A stretch of 64,000 nucleotides of DNA from Photobacterium sp. TLY01. Lineage in GTDB: Bacteria; Pseudomonadota; Gammaproteobacteria; Enterobacterales; Vibrionaceae. Shown in pieces: positions 1 through 7,863 of this stretch (position 1 is its first letter; each line of letters opens with the position of its first letter). The DNA lies in NCBI RefSeq assembly GCF_021432065.1, contig NZ_CP090364.1, positions 496,001-560,000 on the forward strand. The letters run 5' to 3'. Under the pieces are notes generated by a model. It made no database searches. It saw nothing but the letters and a program-made list of their open reading frames with translations, and was not told the DNA's origin. Position numbers and translations under genes: made by a program.

Positions 1-216
1 GGTATCTAACTCACCGTCATTGTTGAGGTATAAAGCCACATGCTGCGACTGGCGAACCTCTCTGAGCTGACAAAAGCGGCTTAGCACAGCCTTACTTGCC
101 TGTTCCTGTTGTTGCGGGGTCAGGGCCTGGCGCTTAAGGCGAACCTGCTGGCGAAGTTGCTGGCGTGTGGTTTGGGTTGTTTGTGCGGTGAAGCCTTGCG
201 GGTGAGCTGCATCCAT
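1..216 (-). CDS. fau: 5-formyltetrahydrofolate cyclo-ligase, N-terminal part (runs off the window)
   Basis: The reverse strand gives 72 in-frame codons from ATG at 216 to the window edge, with no stop. The peptide contains RQQLRQQVRLKRQ, then a stretch ending QHVALYLNNDGELDT, which is the N-terminal substrate and ATP-binding part of the 5-FCL/YgfA family (ATP-dependent conversion of 5-formyl-THF to 5,10-methenyl-THF). It lies just downstream of 6S RNA and zapA, the conserved zapA-ssrS-fau order of gammaproteobacteria, and is probably processed from the same transcript. Only about the first third of the enzyme is present because the window ends. Confidence 0.88.
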   Translation of the reverse strand, partial: MDAAHPQGFTAQTTQTTRQQLRQQVRLKRQALTPQQQEQASKAVLSRFCQLREVRQSQHVALYLNNDGELDT

Positions 217-286
217 AACATTCTATGCCTGTCGTCGCCTGCTCAAAGAGAGAACTGCGGGCTGTGAGCAGAATAGAAAAAGAGGG

Positions 287-469
287 GGTGCCCCAAGGTG
301 CCGTTGCGAATTGTTGCCCTTGAACCAGACGTTCAAGGTGGATCGGCAACATTAACCGTAGGCTTCTCAGTCGTGCTGAGCATGCTCAATAGCTAATAAA
401 AGCAAATCCTGGTTTTTTGCTTATCGGCTCGGGGACGTCGATTCGCTGACGCACACCCCAGGGTCAATT
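287..469 (-). ncRNA. ssrS: 6S RNA
   Basis: On the minus strand the segment between zapA and fau carries hallmark blocks of 6S RNA: CCCCGAGCCGATA in the 5' half, GAGCATGCTC and GAGAAGCC in the middle, and a hairpin CCTTGAAC...GTTCAAGG in the 3' half. The 5' part (CCCTGGGGTG...GCGAAT) pairs with the 3' part (ATTCGC...CACCTTGGGG), closing the long rod with its central bubble. Length is about 183 nt; the ends are inferred from pairing and may be off by several bases. 6S RNA binds sigma70 RNA polymerase in stationary phase. Gene order zapA-ssrS-fau supports the call. Confidence 0.88.
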
Positions 470-474
470 CATTA

Positions 475-777
475 TCAACGTTGCGGTTGATTTTGCAATG
501 CCTCAGTCAGAGTTTCTGTTAATTGGCCGATGCGCTCGGACAAAGAATCAGCATTGGTGTTAAATTCTTTTCGTTCATTATGCAGTTCACTGCAAATGTT
601 CAGCCCGGTAAACATGAGTAACTGCTCCGGGTTGGATATTTTGGTTCGCTGTGACAGTTCATTCAGGCGGCTGTCAAAATCCGCCGCGGCTGCCCGTAAT
701 GCTGTTTCCTGGCCAACGGGGCAATTTACCTTAATGGTACGGCCTAAAATTTCAATTTCAACTGCCTGCGAGCTCAT
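475..777 (-). CDS. zapA: Cell division protein ZapA
   Basis: A 100-residue protein with the ZapA pattern: an N-terminal beta part (VEIEILGRTIKVNCPVGQE, then LRAAAADFDSRLNEL) and a long C-terminal helix that forms the dimer coiled coil. ZapA bundles FtsZ protofilaments at the Z ring. Length matches the family (about 100-110 aa). It is divergent from ygfB and is followed on the same strand by 6S RNA and fau, a conserved arrangement. The ribosome site is weak. No anomaly. Confidence 0.93.
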   Translation of the reverse strand: MSSQAVEIEILGRTIKVNCPVGQETALRAAAADFDSRLNELSQRTKISNPEQLLMFTGLNICSELHNERKEFNTNADSLSERIGQLTETLTEALQNQPQR

Positions 778-1067
778 AGCTGTTTTGTATCCGTGTCAGT
801 CACTGTGAATTCGTGAAGCGAAGATCGGCCGCTAATATAGAAAAAGCCTATTTAACTTGCAAGCCTGCGACCTGTCGGTCTGAAATGCCCGCAAGAGAGA
901 TGACAAATCTTCAACAGTTCGGCGTTATTTTTGCCGTTAAGCCAGCGAATGGCAGTAAAAATATCGACTCAATCAACCGCCTTTTGCTTTAGGTTAGCCT
1001 GAATCCAGCCTTAGTGGTAGCATATCACAAACCCATCTGACACCAATCTTATTAAGGTGAAAAGCCC

Positions 1068-1643
1068 ATGAGCGAAGTAAAATTGCCGGCTTATGAAGCG
1101 GTTGAAGCCGCGCTGAAAAGTCAGGCTCTGGCGGTGACGCCCTCAGAATTACACGGATTACTGACGGGCATGCTGTGCGGAGGATTACCCGCTGCCGGCG
1201 AGCACTGGATGGGGCCGATCTCAGATTACGCGAACAATGGCGAATCCCTGGGCGGTGATGCCAGAACACTGACGCAGCATCTGGTGGACATGACGTCGAA
1301 GGAATTGGCCGGTACGGGCTTTGAGGCGTCTTTGTTGCTACCAGATGATGAGGAAGATTTGATGGTTCGGGCAGAAGCTTTAAGTGAATGGGTGAACTGT
1401 TTTCTGTCCGGATTGGGTCTGATGGGTCTGAATCAGGAAAAGCTGCCGGCTTCGGTGCAGGAAGCGTTAGGTGATTTGCAGGATATTGCGCAGCTGGGGA
1501 TCGATGATGAGGATGATCTGGAAGAGCAGGCGGCGTTGTTTGAGCAGGTGATTGAGCATGTCCGGATGTGCGCGCTGACCTGTTATTTCGAGCTGGTGTC
1601 GCGGCACCAGTCTGGTCAGGGTGATGCGCCAACGCTGCACTGA
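1068..1643 (+). CDS. ygfB: YgfB/YecA (UPF0149) family protein
   Basis: 191 residues, acidic and helical, with the UPF0149 signature: LTPSELHGLL-like text near residues 22-32 (VTPSELHGLLTGMLCGG) and a C-terminal half with WVNCFLSGLG near 115-125. The molecular role is poorly defined; in other bacteria YgfB has been linked to regulation of a few genes. An AAGGTG ribosome site precedes the ATG. It is followed after only 26 nt by ubiH; in E. coli pepP lies between these two genes, and here it is absent. Confidence 0.88.
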   Translation: MSEVKLPAYEAVEAALKSQALAVTPSELHGLLTGMLCGGLPAAGEHWMGPISDYANNGESLGGDARTLTQHLVDMTSKELAGTGFEASLLLPDDEEDLMVRAEALSEWVNCFLSGLGLMGLNQEKLPASVQEALGDLQDIAQLGIDDEDDLEEQAALFEQVIEHVRMCALTCYFELVSRHQSGQGDAPTLH

Positions 1644-1669
1644 CAGGGTTGGTTTGAGGTAGGACAGAC

Positions 1670-2857
1670 ATGAAGCAGTATGATGTTGTCATTGCGGGTG
1701 GGGCCATGACAGGCGCCAGCCTGGCGTTGGCCCTGGATACCCTGAGCCAGGGGCACTTGCGCATTGCCGTTGTAGAAGCGGTTTCTCCTGAACAGACAGG
1801 CCACCCCGGTTATGATGCCCGCAGTATTGCCATGTCGTTAGGCTCCGTTCGTTTAATGGAGCAACTCGGTCTCTGGTCATCCCTGGCCGGTGAAGCCACG
1901 GCTATCTCCCGTATTCATGTCTCTGATCGGGGGCATCTCGGGCTGGCCCGGATGTCAGCCAGCGAGTACGGCCTCGGCGCGCTCGGTTATGTGATTGAAC
2001 TGGCGCAGGCGGGAGCCGTGTTCCACGAACAGCTGTTGCAACGTGCGGCGATTGATCTCTTTTGTCCGTCCAGAATTGATTCGCTGCATCGCGATCAGGC
2101 AATGGTCAGTCTGCAGCTGTCCACCGGCGAGTCCCTGCAGGCCAGCTTGCTGGTCGCGGCCGATGGCGGGGTGTCGGGTTGCTGTGCGCAACTGGGGATA
2201 GGCCATCAGAGTCTGGATTTTGAACAGGTCGCCGTGATTGCCAATGTCTCGACTGCTTTATCTCATCAGGGCGAAGCTTTTGAACGATTCACGCCTGATG
2301 GCCCGGTCGCCTTACTGCCGATGAGCCAGGGGCGAAGCTCGCTGGTCTGGTGTATCTCGCCGGAGCAGCAGCAGGAAGTCATGGCGTGGAATGACGAAAC
2401 GTTTCTGGCGAAATTACAGGCCATTTTTGGCTGGCGTATGGGCAAGATGGAAAAAACGGGCCAGCGATTCATCTATCCGCTGAGTCTGCGTCAGGCTGAG
2501 CGCCGGGTTTCACACCGTTTTGCTGTGATTGGCAATGCCGCACAGACATTGCATCCGATAGCGGGGCAGGGGTTCAATCTGGGCTTGCGTGATGTTGTGA
2601 CTTTGGCAGAAGAAGTGGTGGCTGGCTATCAGGCGGGTGAAGATCCGGGCTCCATGGCCATTTTGAGCCGCTTTCGTCAGCGCCGGGAGCCGGATCAGGC
2701 CGCAACAGTGGCGATGACAACGGGTCTGGTGAAACTGTTTGCGAATGAGTACTGGCCTTTGGTTGCCGGGCGGAATGCCGGCCTGATGGCGATGAGTATG
2801 ATGGATACAATTAAAGCGCCGCTGATGAAGCGTGCGATGGGACAGGTAGACAGATAA
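1670..2857 (+). CDS. ubiH: 2-octaprenyl-6-methoxyphenol hydroxylase UbiH
   Basis: 395-residue FAD-dependent aromatic hydroxylase of ubiquinone biosynthesis. An N-terminal dinucleotide-binding site (VVIAGGAMTGASLALAL, residues about 5-21), an internal VAADGG motif near 162, and a C-terminal GNAAQTLHPIAGQGFNLGLRD motif at about 284-304 are visible. The GNAAQ form, instead of GDAAH, is characteristic of UbiH and separates it from UbiI next door. The ATG has a GAGGTAGG ribosome site. ubiI starts 2 nt after its stop, so the two are certainly co-transcribed. Acts at the inner membrane in the Ubi complex. Confidence 0.95.
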   Translation: MKQYDVVIAGGAMTGASLALALDTLSQGHLRIAVVEAVSPEQTGHPGYDARSIAMSLGSVRLMEQLGLWSSLAGEATAISRIHVSDRGHLGLARMSASEYGLGALGYVIELAQAGAVFHEQLLQRAAIDLFCPSRIDSLHRDQAMVSLQLSTGESLQASLLVAADGGVSGCCAQLGIGHQSLDFEQVAVIANVSTALSHQGEAFERFTPDGPVALLPMSQGRSSLVWCISPEQQQEVMAWNDETFLAKLQAIFGWRMGKMEKTGQRFIYPLSLRQAERRVSHRFAVIGNAAQTLHPIAGQGFNLGLRDVVTLAEEVVAGYQAGEDPGSMAILSRFRQRREPDQAATVAMTTGLVKLFANEYWPLVAGRNAGLMAMSMMDTIKAPLMKRAMGQVDR

Positions 2858-2859
2858 TC

Positions 2860-4071
2860 ATGATGCAAAGTGTGGATATAGCCATTATTGGTGGCGGTAT
2901 GGTTGGCTTAACGCTGGCGGCAGCCCTGGCAGATACCGATCTCCGTATTGCCGTCATTGAAGGCCATTTGCCTGACCCTGAACTGACCCCTCTACCGGAT
3001 GTACGTGTTTCTGCATTGAGCCGGGCCAGTGAGCGGATTTTGCGCCGAGTCGGTGCCTGGCAAGGCATGGCGGAGCGCAGAATCAGCCCTTACCAGCAGA
3101 TGGATGTCTGGGAGCAGGACAGCTTTGCGCAGATCAGTTTTGATGCGGCCTCGCTGGCGCAGCCTGATCTTGGCCATATCGTCGAGAATCGTGTGATTCA
3201 GCTGGCACTGCTGGACAAAGTGAATGCTCAGCCAAATGTGACCATGATTGCCCCGGTGCGTTGCCAGCAACTGGCACTGGGTGAGCGTGAAGCCTGGCTG
3301 ACACTGGACAACGGCCAAAGCCTGACCGCCAAACTGGTTGTGGGGGCGGATGGCGCCAATTCATGGGTACGCAGGCAGATCGATATCCCGCTGACCCACT
3401 GGGATTATGGCCATCACGCGATTGTGGCAAGTATTCGCTGTGAAGAATCACATGGGCGCACTGCCCGACAAATTTTTACGCCGGACGGCCCTTTGGCATT
3501 TCTGCCCTTGTCAGAACCGGATTTGTGCTCGATTGTGTGGTCTGTGTCGCCGCAAAAGGCGGAAGACTTAATGGCCCTGGATGCCGACAGCTTTAGTCAT
3601 CAGTTGTCAGCCGCCTTTGATTGCCGGCTGGGGGTGTGCAGGCTGGAGGGGGAACGCCAGGTCGTGCCACTGAAAATGCGGTATGCCCGTGATTTTGTAA
3701 GCGATCGGGTGGCTCTGATTGGTGATGCGGCGCATACGATACACCCGTTGGCGGGACAAGGTGTGAATCTTGGCTTGCTGGATGCTGCCAGTCTGGCGGA
3801 AACCGTGAGTCTGCTGTGGCGTCAGGACAAAGATATCGGAGCCCACCAGCACCTGCGCTATTTTGAGCGCTGGCGCAAAGCCGAAGCAGCAAAAATGATT
3901 GCTGCGATGCAAGCGTTCCGGGAACTGTTTGCCGGCACTCATCCGGCGAAAAAGCTGATCCGTGATGTTGGACTGCTGCTGGTCAATCATGCGCCAGGCG
4001 CCAAAGATCAGTTGATGCGCCGAGCTTTGGGACTGACGGGAGAATTGCCTGCGCTTGCCAGAGCTGAGTAA
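2860..4071 (+). CDS. ubiI: 2-octaprenylphenol C5 hydroxylase UbiI (VisC)
   Basis: 403-residue flavoprotein monooxygenase, paralogous to UbiH. It shows the N-terminal GGGMVGLTLAAAL FAD site, the DG motif in VVGADGANSWVRRQ (about residues 160-174), and GDAAHTIHPLAGQGVNLGLLD (about 286-306). UbiI hydroxylates C5 of the ubiquinone ring. It is translationally coupled to ubiH (2 nt gap). A strong terminator follows at 4120-4153, so the ubi group ends here, separate from gcvH. Confidence 0.94.
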   Translation: MMQSVDIAIIGGGMVGLTLAAALADTDLRIAVIEGHLPDPELTPLPDVRVSALSRASERILRRVGAWQGMAERRISPYQQMDVWEQDSFAQISFDAASLAQPDLGHIVENRVIQLALLDKVNAQPNVTMIAPVRCQQLALGEREAWLTLDNGQSLTAKLVVGADGANSWVRRQIDIPLTHWDYGHHAIVASIRCEESHGRTARQIFTPDGPLAFLPLSEPDLCSIVWSVSPQKAEDLMALDADSFSHQLSAAFDCRLGVCRLEGERQVVPLKMRYARDFVSDRVALIGDAAHTIHPLAGQGVNLGLLDAASLAETVSLLWRQDKDIGAHQHLRYFERWRKAEAAKMIAAMQAFRELFAGTHPAKKLIRDVGLLLVNHAPGAKDQLMRRALGLTGELPALARAE

Positions 4072-4119
4072 GGATCTGATGACCGGGATTCTCTTGTCCT
4101 GAAACCTTAACTGTTTTGA

Positions 4120-4153
4120 TAAAGCCAGTCGCGTCAGCGGCTGGCTTTTTTTG
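4120..4153 (+). terminator. Rho-independent terminator after ubiI
   Basis: Stem AAGCCAGTCGC / GCGGCTGGCTT (one G-U pair) with loop GTCA, followed by a run of seven T. It closes the ygfB-ubiH-ubiI transcript before gcvH. Confidence 0.88.
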
Positions 4154-4203
4154 TGAGTCCAATTGCTTTCAATCTGTTTTTTTTCTCCTAAAGTAATCTT
4201 AGG

Positions 4204-4282
4204 CAGGGCACAGTGCCCTGAAGATCAGACTCACCCGTGATTGCTTTTATGTTGGCAAATCACTAAACGGGCACTTCAGACT
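4204..4282 (+). promoter_or_regulatory. Structured leader upstream of gcvH
   Basis: The 5' region of gcvH holds an 8-bp inverted repeat with a one-base centre, CAGGGCAC A GTGCCCTG (4204-4220). It also holds a longer imperfect stem: CCCGTGATTGC (4234-4244) against GCAAATCAC...GGG (4255-4271), with loop TTTTATGTTG. TCAGACT occurs twice, at 4225-4231 and 4276-4282. The first palindrome could be a DNA operator. I see no conserved glycine-riboswitch core. Function unknown. Confidence 0.4.
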
Positions 4283-4299
4283 TTAGTAAGGATAACTTT

Positions 4300-4695
4300 A
4301 TGGCTCACGTTCCTTCTGAATTGAAATACACCGAATCACATGAATGGGTACGCCCTGAAGGGGATGGTGTCTATACCATTGGCATCACGGATCATGCGCA
4401 GCAATTGCTCGGGGATATGGTGTTTGTTGATTTGCCGGAGGTTGACAGAGCAGTCAGTGCAGGAGATGAGTTTGCGGTGGCGGAATCCGTCAAAGCGGTA
4501 TCCGAGGTCTATGCACCTTTGTCCGGGGTTGTTGTGGCAATCAATGAAGAGCTGGAGATGTCTCCTGAGTTATTAAATCACGATCCGTACGGGGATGGCT
4601 GGCTGGTTCAGATTAAGGCCGATGATGAAGCTGAGCTGGATGAATTACTGGATGCGAACGCCTATACCGAATTAGCGCGTGAAGAAGAAGATTAG
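4300..4695 (+). CDS. gcvH: Glycine cleavage system H protein
   Basis: 131-residue lipoyl carrier. The lipoylation site lies in [13 protein letters not shown] (Lys about residue 66); flanking motifs [11 protein letters not shown] and [12 protein letters not shown] are typical of GcvH. The H protein shuttles the aminomethyl group between GcvP, GcvT and GcvL. AAGGATAAC precedes the ATG. In E. coli gcvT-gcvH-gcvP follow ubiI; here only gcvH remains at that site, so the P and T proteins must be encoded elsewhere, or this is a second copy or octanoyl/lipoyl relay protein. Confidence 0.95.
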   Translation: MAHVPSELKYTESHEWVRPEGDGVYTIGITDHAQQLLGDMVFVDLPEVDRAVSAGDEFAVAESVKAVSEVYAPLSGVVVAINEELEMSPELLNHDPYGDGWLVQIKADDEAELDELLDANAYTELAREEED

Positions 4696-4714
4696 CGCTG
4701 AGCAAGACTGAATG

Positions 4715-4735
4715 AGGCCGGTTGTGAACCGGCCT
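4715..4735. terminator. GC-rich hairpin between convergent gcvH and the YtfK-like gene
   Basis: Perfect inverted repeat AGGCCGGTT GTG AACCGGCCT just after the gcvH stop and 8 nt before the end of the opposing gene. No clear T-run on either side, so it may be a weak or factor-assisted terminator for both strands. Confidence 0.5.
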
Positions 4736-4743
4736 TGATACAA

Positions 4744-4947
4744 TTAAGCGGCTTCTTTGAGTCGACGGATTTCCAGATTGACTTCTTTGACTGTTTCGAA
4801 ATGACGTTGTTCTGCCTTCACGGGCAGTTTCAGCATGCCATTGTCAAATTCATACCCGCCACGGCCGTCAATGTATAAGCGGCCACTGAATAACCTGCTA
4901 ACGTGTTTGGCCACAAGTTTCGGTAAATATTGTTTAAACATGCGCAT
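4744..4947 (-). CDS. ytfK: DUF1107 protein, YtfK-like
   Basis: A 67-residue basic protein beginning MRMFKQYLPKLVAKHV, with a core FSGRLYIDGRGGYEFDNG. It lines up without gaps to my memory of E. coli YtfK (MKIFQRYNPLQVAKYV...FRGRLYI), the DUF1107 protein reported to stimulate SpoT-dependent (p)ppGpp accumulation. An in-frame TTG at 4959 would add four residues; the ATG at 4947 is preferred by homology. It is convergent with gcvH and monocistronic. The stringent-response role is inferred from the family. Confidence 0.78.
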   Translation of the reverse strand: MRMFKQYLPKLVAKHVSRLFSGRLYIDGRGGYEFDNGMLKLPVKAEQRHFETVKEVNLEIRRLKEAA

Positions 4948-5407
4948 AATGATGAGCAACCTTGCCTTATTTCTATTGTTGTTGTGTTTATGACCGGGCC
5001 ATTATAAAGAATTGACTATGAAATATTTGTGATATTCTCAGCATAATGTTTATGTGAAATGGCTCATCGCTGTCATTAATTTTTACATATCTCTCATTAT
5101 TCAGAATAATATTCTTATTTGTAGCGTAAGTGCTCAATTACAATCTGGTGATGATTTGGCGATGGGGAAGTCAATTAATTTTAATTTAATTGTTAGATAT
5201 CAGTATTTTATTGGTGTTTGGTTTGGGGCGGTCAGGTAACAAGAGGGGATTTGCTACAGAAATGTGTTGGTGTCTTTTTGTACTCGATGGTGAAAAGGTG
5301 ACAGCAAAAAAGTATTTTCTGCTAGCGAGGACAACTGCTCTGATCTCTGATTTATTGTGCGAAAAGGGTGAATGGTTACGCAAAAAGTGAAACTAAGTGT
5401 GGCCGGA
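4948..5407. other. 460-nt AT-rich intergenic region without a convincing gene
   Basis: Between the YtfK-like gene and the YbaK-type deacylase. The part from about 4975 to 5230 is clearly richer in A+T than its surroundings. Short open frames exist on both strands, but none has a good ribosome site or a recognisable product. A possible plus-strand promoter, TTGACT (about 5013) with TATTCT 15 nt further on, is weak. I see no terminator with a clear U-run for the deacylase/ygfZ operon. Confidence 0.5.
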
Positions 5408-5872
5408 CTAGCGGCAGATATCACCATATCGTGGCTCACACAGCTGAACCAGGTCGCTCATGGCCAGCTCAATACCCGCCATGCGATTGCCGCTGCTGAT
5501 ATTCACGGTCTGATATTCACACAGGGACCGATCAAAAATCACAGGCAGTGGCTGTTTGAGTCCGATGGGGGCAACCGTGCCGATAGTCAGGCCGGTGACG
5601 TCTTCAACATCTTGGGCATCTGCGCAAGTCATCCGGCGACAGTTCAATAAGGTGCGCACCTTTTTCGGATCAACCTGCCGGGTACCGGGCACACATGCCA
5701 GAACGTGTAACCCGCCCATATCTCGCAGCAAGATCGATTTCACCAGCCGGTGTGCTTCTACTCCGCGCTCTGCCGCAGCTTCTTGAATGGTGCGGGCGGG
5801 TTTGTGATGAGGAAGCAGCAGGAAGTCGATGCCTTCCTGCTGCAGATAACGTGTGATGGGGGTATCCAGCAT
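5408..5872 (-). CDS. YbaK/EbsC-type aminoacyl-tRNA deacylase
   Basis: 154 residues with the YbaK/ProX editing-domain pattern: ARTIQEAAAERGVEAHRLVKSILLR (residues about 26-50; the Lys is the usual conserved lysine), then a central segment and GLTIGTVAPIGLKQPLPVIFD (about 93-113), where GxVxPxG is diagnostic. These proteins hydrolyse misacylated tRNAs in trans. The start codon overlaps the stop of ygfZ by one base (position 5872), so the two are translationally coupled. It is closer to stand-alone YbaK-like proteins than to ProRS. Substrate (Cys-tRNAPro, Ala-tRNA or other) cannot be read from the sequence. Confidence 0.85.
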   Translation of the reverse strand: MLDTPITRYLQQEGIDFLLLPHHKPARTIQEAAAERGVEAHRLVKSILLRDMGGLHVLACVPGTRQVDPKKVRTLLNCRRMTCADAQDVEDVTGLTIGTVAPIGLKQPLPVIFDRSLCEYQTVNISSGNRMAGIELAMSDLVQLCEPRYGDICR

Positions 5873-6855
5873 TACGCGTCTTCTTCCAGCGAATACGGCA
5901 ATGGTAATTGCTGCCAGCGGCTTTCGGGCTCGTCAGCCAGGCGGAAGGCGGTGCCTTCTTCCAGGTCATTGGGCAGGACGACCAATGCCAGAGATTGTTG
6001 ATCGCTGAACTGATAGCCCGCAATGATAGTGCCACCTTTACGCCAGTTGTCACCCACACTGCGCTCCAGTACATCGCCGGCTTTCGGGCAGCGTTCAGCC
6101 TGACCCGAAACAATGTACATTGCCCGTTTGTTGATGCCGCGCCATTTGGCTCTGGCAACGGTTTCCTGGCCGGTGTAGCAGCCTTTTTTGAAGCTGATAC
6201 CGCCCAGAGCCTGCAGGTTCATCGATTGCGGGATGAACTCCAGCTCAGTGTCGGTATCAATCCGAGGGCATCCCTGGCGGATGTCGTACAGATCCCAGAG
6301 CGTATCATCAGACAGTACGGCGCTGGCGGCGAGCTTCTCGGCCAGGTGACGGACAGTATCGCTGTCTGCAGCAATCAACCAGCGCTGTTCATCAATTTTG
6401 ACCGCAGTGCCATGCTCACTGGCCCGCACATCGCCTTCGCCACCCCAGACGGTGTCAATGGTGGCTTGTGCCTGTTCTCCCGTTAATCCTAACAAGGCGT
6501 CAGTACTGGCCTCTATGGTGGTTTTTGAAAAGATGGCGTACTTTTTCAGCTCAGGTAACTGGCTGTCCATGACACTTTTACGTTGCAGCCAGCCCAGACC
6601 GTCTCTGTGATGAAAGAGGCGGAAAATGGTGCGCATCTTACCTTTAGCATCACAGTGTGCCCCAAGGGTGGACTGCCCGGCATGCAGAGACACCACATCG
6701 CAGGTGACCTGCCCCTGAAGATAGGAAATGCTGTCCTGACCAACCAGAGTCACCAGCCCCCAATGGGTGAGATTTACCAGGGCAAGCGATGGCAGCGGAG
6801 CGTCAGCGGAAAGAGAAAGTGTGTCGAATTGCAAAGTATCTGACCAGGTGCTCAT
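5872..6855 (-). CDS. ygfZ: Folate-binding, Fe-S-related tRNA-modification protein YgfZ
   Basis: 327 residues of the GcvT-like YgfZ family. The hallmark KGCYTGQE motif is at about residues 223-230 (GISFKKGCYTGQETVARAKWRG). N-terminal text (YLQGQVTCDVVSLHAGQ) is also typical. YgfZ binds folate, supports repair or assembly of some Fe-S enzymes, and affects MiaB-dependent tRNA thiomethylation. It is divergent from sdhE-ygfX, as in E. coli, and heads a two-gene operon with the deacylase. Confidence 0.93.
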   Translation of the reverse strand: MSTWSDTLQFDTLSLSADAPLPSLALVNLTHWGLVTLVGQDSISYLQGQVTCDVVSLHAGQSTLGAHCDAKGKMRTIFRLFHHRDGLGWLQRKSVMDSQLPELKKYAIFSKTTIEASTDALLGLTGEQAQATIDTVWGGEGDVRASEHGTAVKIDEQRWLIAADSDTVRHLAEKLAASAVLSDDTLWDLYDIRQGCPRIDTDTELEFIPQSMNLQALGGISFKKGCYTGQETVARAKWRGINKRAMYIVSGQAERCPKAGDVLERSVGDNWRKGGTIIAGYQFSDQQSLALVVLPNDLEEGTAFRLADEPESRWQQLPLPYSLEEDA

Positions 6856-7099
6856 AGTCGAATCCGTCGTTGATAAGGAAAGCTGGTGTCCAGCCTTCAG
6901 AAAAGCTGCGAATAAGCGTTATGTTATCGCTCTGACTGAAGTTTGTCAGCCTGCAAGCAACAGTCGCTGCGTTTTTGTGTCGGGGATTATCACGACCAGC
7001 TCTCATTTTGTTGCGTCATCTGTGACTGCAGATAGTCGGCAGGAAAACGGGCTGGTAGTATTGCCGCAGAATGAACACCACCAGGAGTTGAGGTTGGAA

Positions 7100-7360
7100 A
7101 TGATAGGTGCAGACGATAAAGCACGAATTAGATGGGCCTGCCGTCGTGGCATGCTGGAGCTGGACGTCATTATCATGCCGTTCTTTGAAGAGTGCTTTGA
7201 TGATTTAAACCCGCAGGAGCGCCAGGATTTTGTGTCTTTGCTGACGTGCGATGACCCGGATCTGTTCAACTGGCTGATGGAACACGGTCAAAGCGCGAAC
7301 CCTGCGCATGCTGCAATGGTGGACAAGATTGTTGCCCACAACAAGAGCAAGCTTCGCTAA
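7100..7360 (+). CDS. sdhE: FAD assembly factor SdhE
   Basis: 86 residues: KARIRWACRRGMLELDVIIMPFFE contains the invariant RRGM/ELD motif of the SdhE/YgfY/CptB family, followed by LTCDDPDLFNWL. SdhE promotes covalent flavinylation of SdhA and FrdA. I chose ATG 7100, preceded by GAGG; a longer in-frame extension upstream has no family counterpart. ygfX overlaps its 3' end. Divergent from ygfZ, a conserved neighbourhood. Confidence 0.92.
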   Translation: MIGADDKARIRWACRRGMLELDVIIMPFFEECFDDLNPQERQDFVSLLTCDDPDLFNWLMEHGQSANPAHAAMVDKIVAHNKSKLR

Positions 7361-7742
7361 CCTGACGCTTCACCCTTCTTCTCTCTTGCTTGCCGCTTTA
7401 ACCGGAGCATATCTGGCCGTGGCAAGCTTGTTGTCTTTTTTGATGTTTGTGGATGTGCTGCCCGTACCCGTCTGGTGGCTGTTGTGTGAATGGCTGTGGG
7501 GCGAGTATCTTTGCGCCAGAATCCAGCTTGCTTCCCTTCATGGTCCGCTGATTCTATTTGATGACCGGCACATTGAATGGCGGCACAACCGCTGGCAATT
7601 GGTCCATACCCGGCTGCTGACTTCACGGTTGCTGATCATCGAGTTGAAGCACGCCCATCAGGATTACTGGCTTGCCGTCAGCCGTGATGCCTGTTCAGAC
7701 AAAGATTTTCGTTTGCTGAGCCTTTTCTGCCGTAACTGCTGA
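7308..7742 (+). CDS. ygfX: YgfX (CptA) family inner-membrane protein
   Basis: Up to 144 residues, with two closely spaced membrane segments (LLLAALTGAYLAVASLLSFL and VLPVPVWWLLCEWLW, residues about 27-63) followed by a beta-rich soluble tail (LILFDDRHIEWRHNRWQLV). This topology and the position directly after sdhE identify YgfX, reported in E. coli as the partner of SdhE/CptB in a toxin-antitoxin-like pair affecting FtsZ and MreB. The start is uncertain: ATG 7308 lies inside sdhE, and TTG at 7329 or 7332 is also possible. Sequence conservation is low, as usual for this family. Confidence 0.75.
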   Translation: MLQWWTRLLPTTRASFANLTLHPSSLLLAALTGAYLAVASLLSFLMFVDVLPVPVWWLLCEWLWGEYLCARIQLASLHGPLILFDDRHIEWRHNRWQLVHTRLLTSRLLIIELKHAHQDYWLAVSRDACSDKDFRLLSLFCRNC

Positions 7743-7863
7743 CGGTGGCATTGATTGCGGTTAGTCGCAGTTTCTGGGAGCCATGTCATTTTTGAACGGC
7801 TCGTTTTTACCGAATTGCGGTTATAAAATCGCACAGAGTAATATTCTGCTTCATATTTGATGT

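Noticed and set aside
134-352. 72-residue minus-strand frame overlapping 6S RNA and fau
   Set aside because: It lies in another frame than fau and across the conserved 6S RNA; no family resemblance.
994-1764. 256-codon minus-strand frame opposite ygfB
   Set aside because: Low-complexity Pro/Ala/Ser-rich translation antisense to a real gene.
4204-4299. Glycine riboswitch before gcvH
   Set aside because: The region is too short for the tandem aptamer and shows no conserved core.
5054-5390. Short plus-strand frames in the AT-rich gap
   Set aside because: No ribosome site, no domain, unusual composition for this genome.
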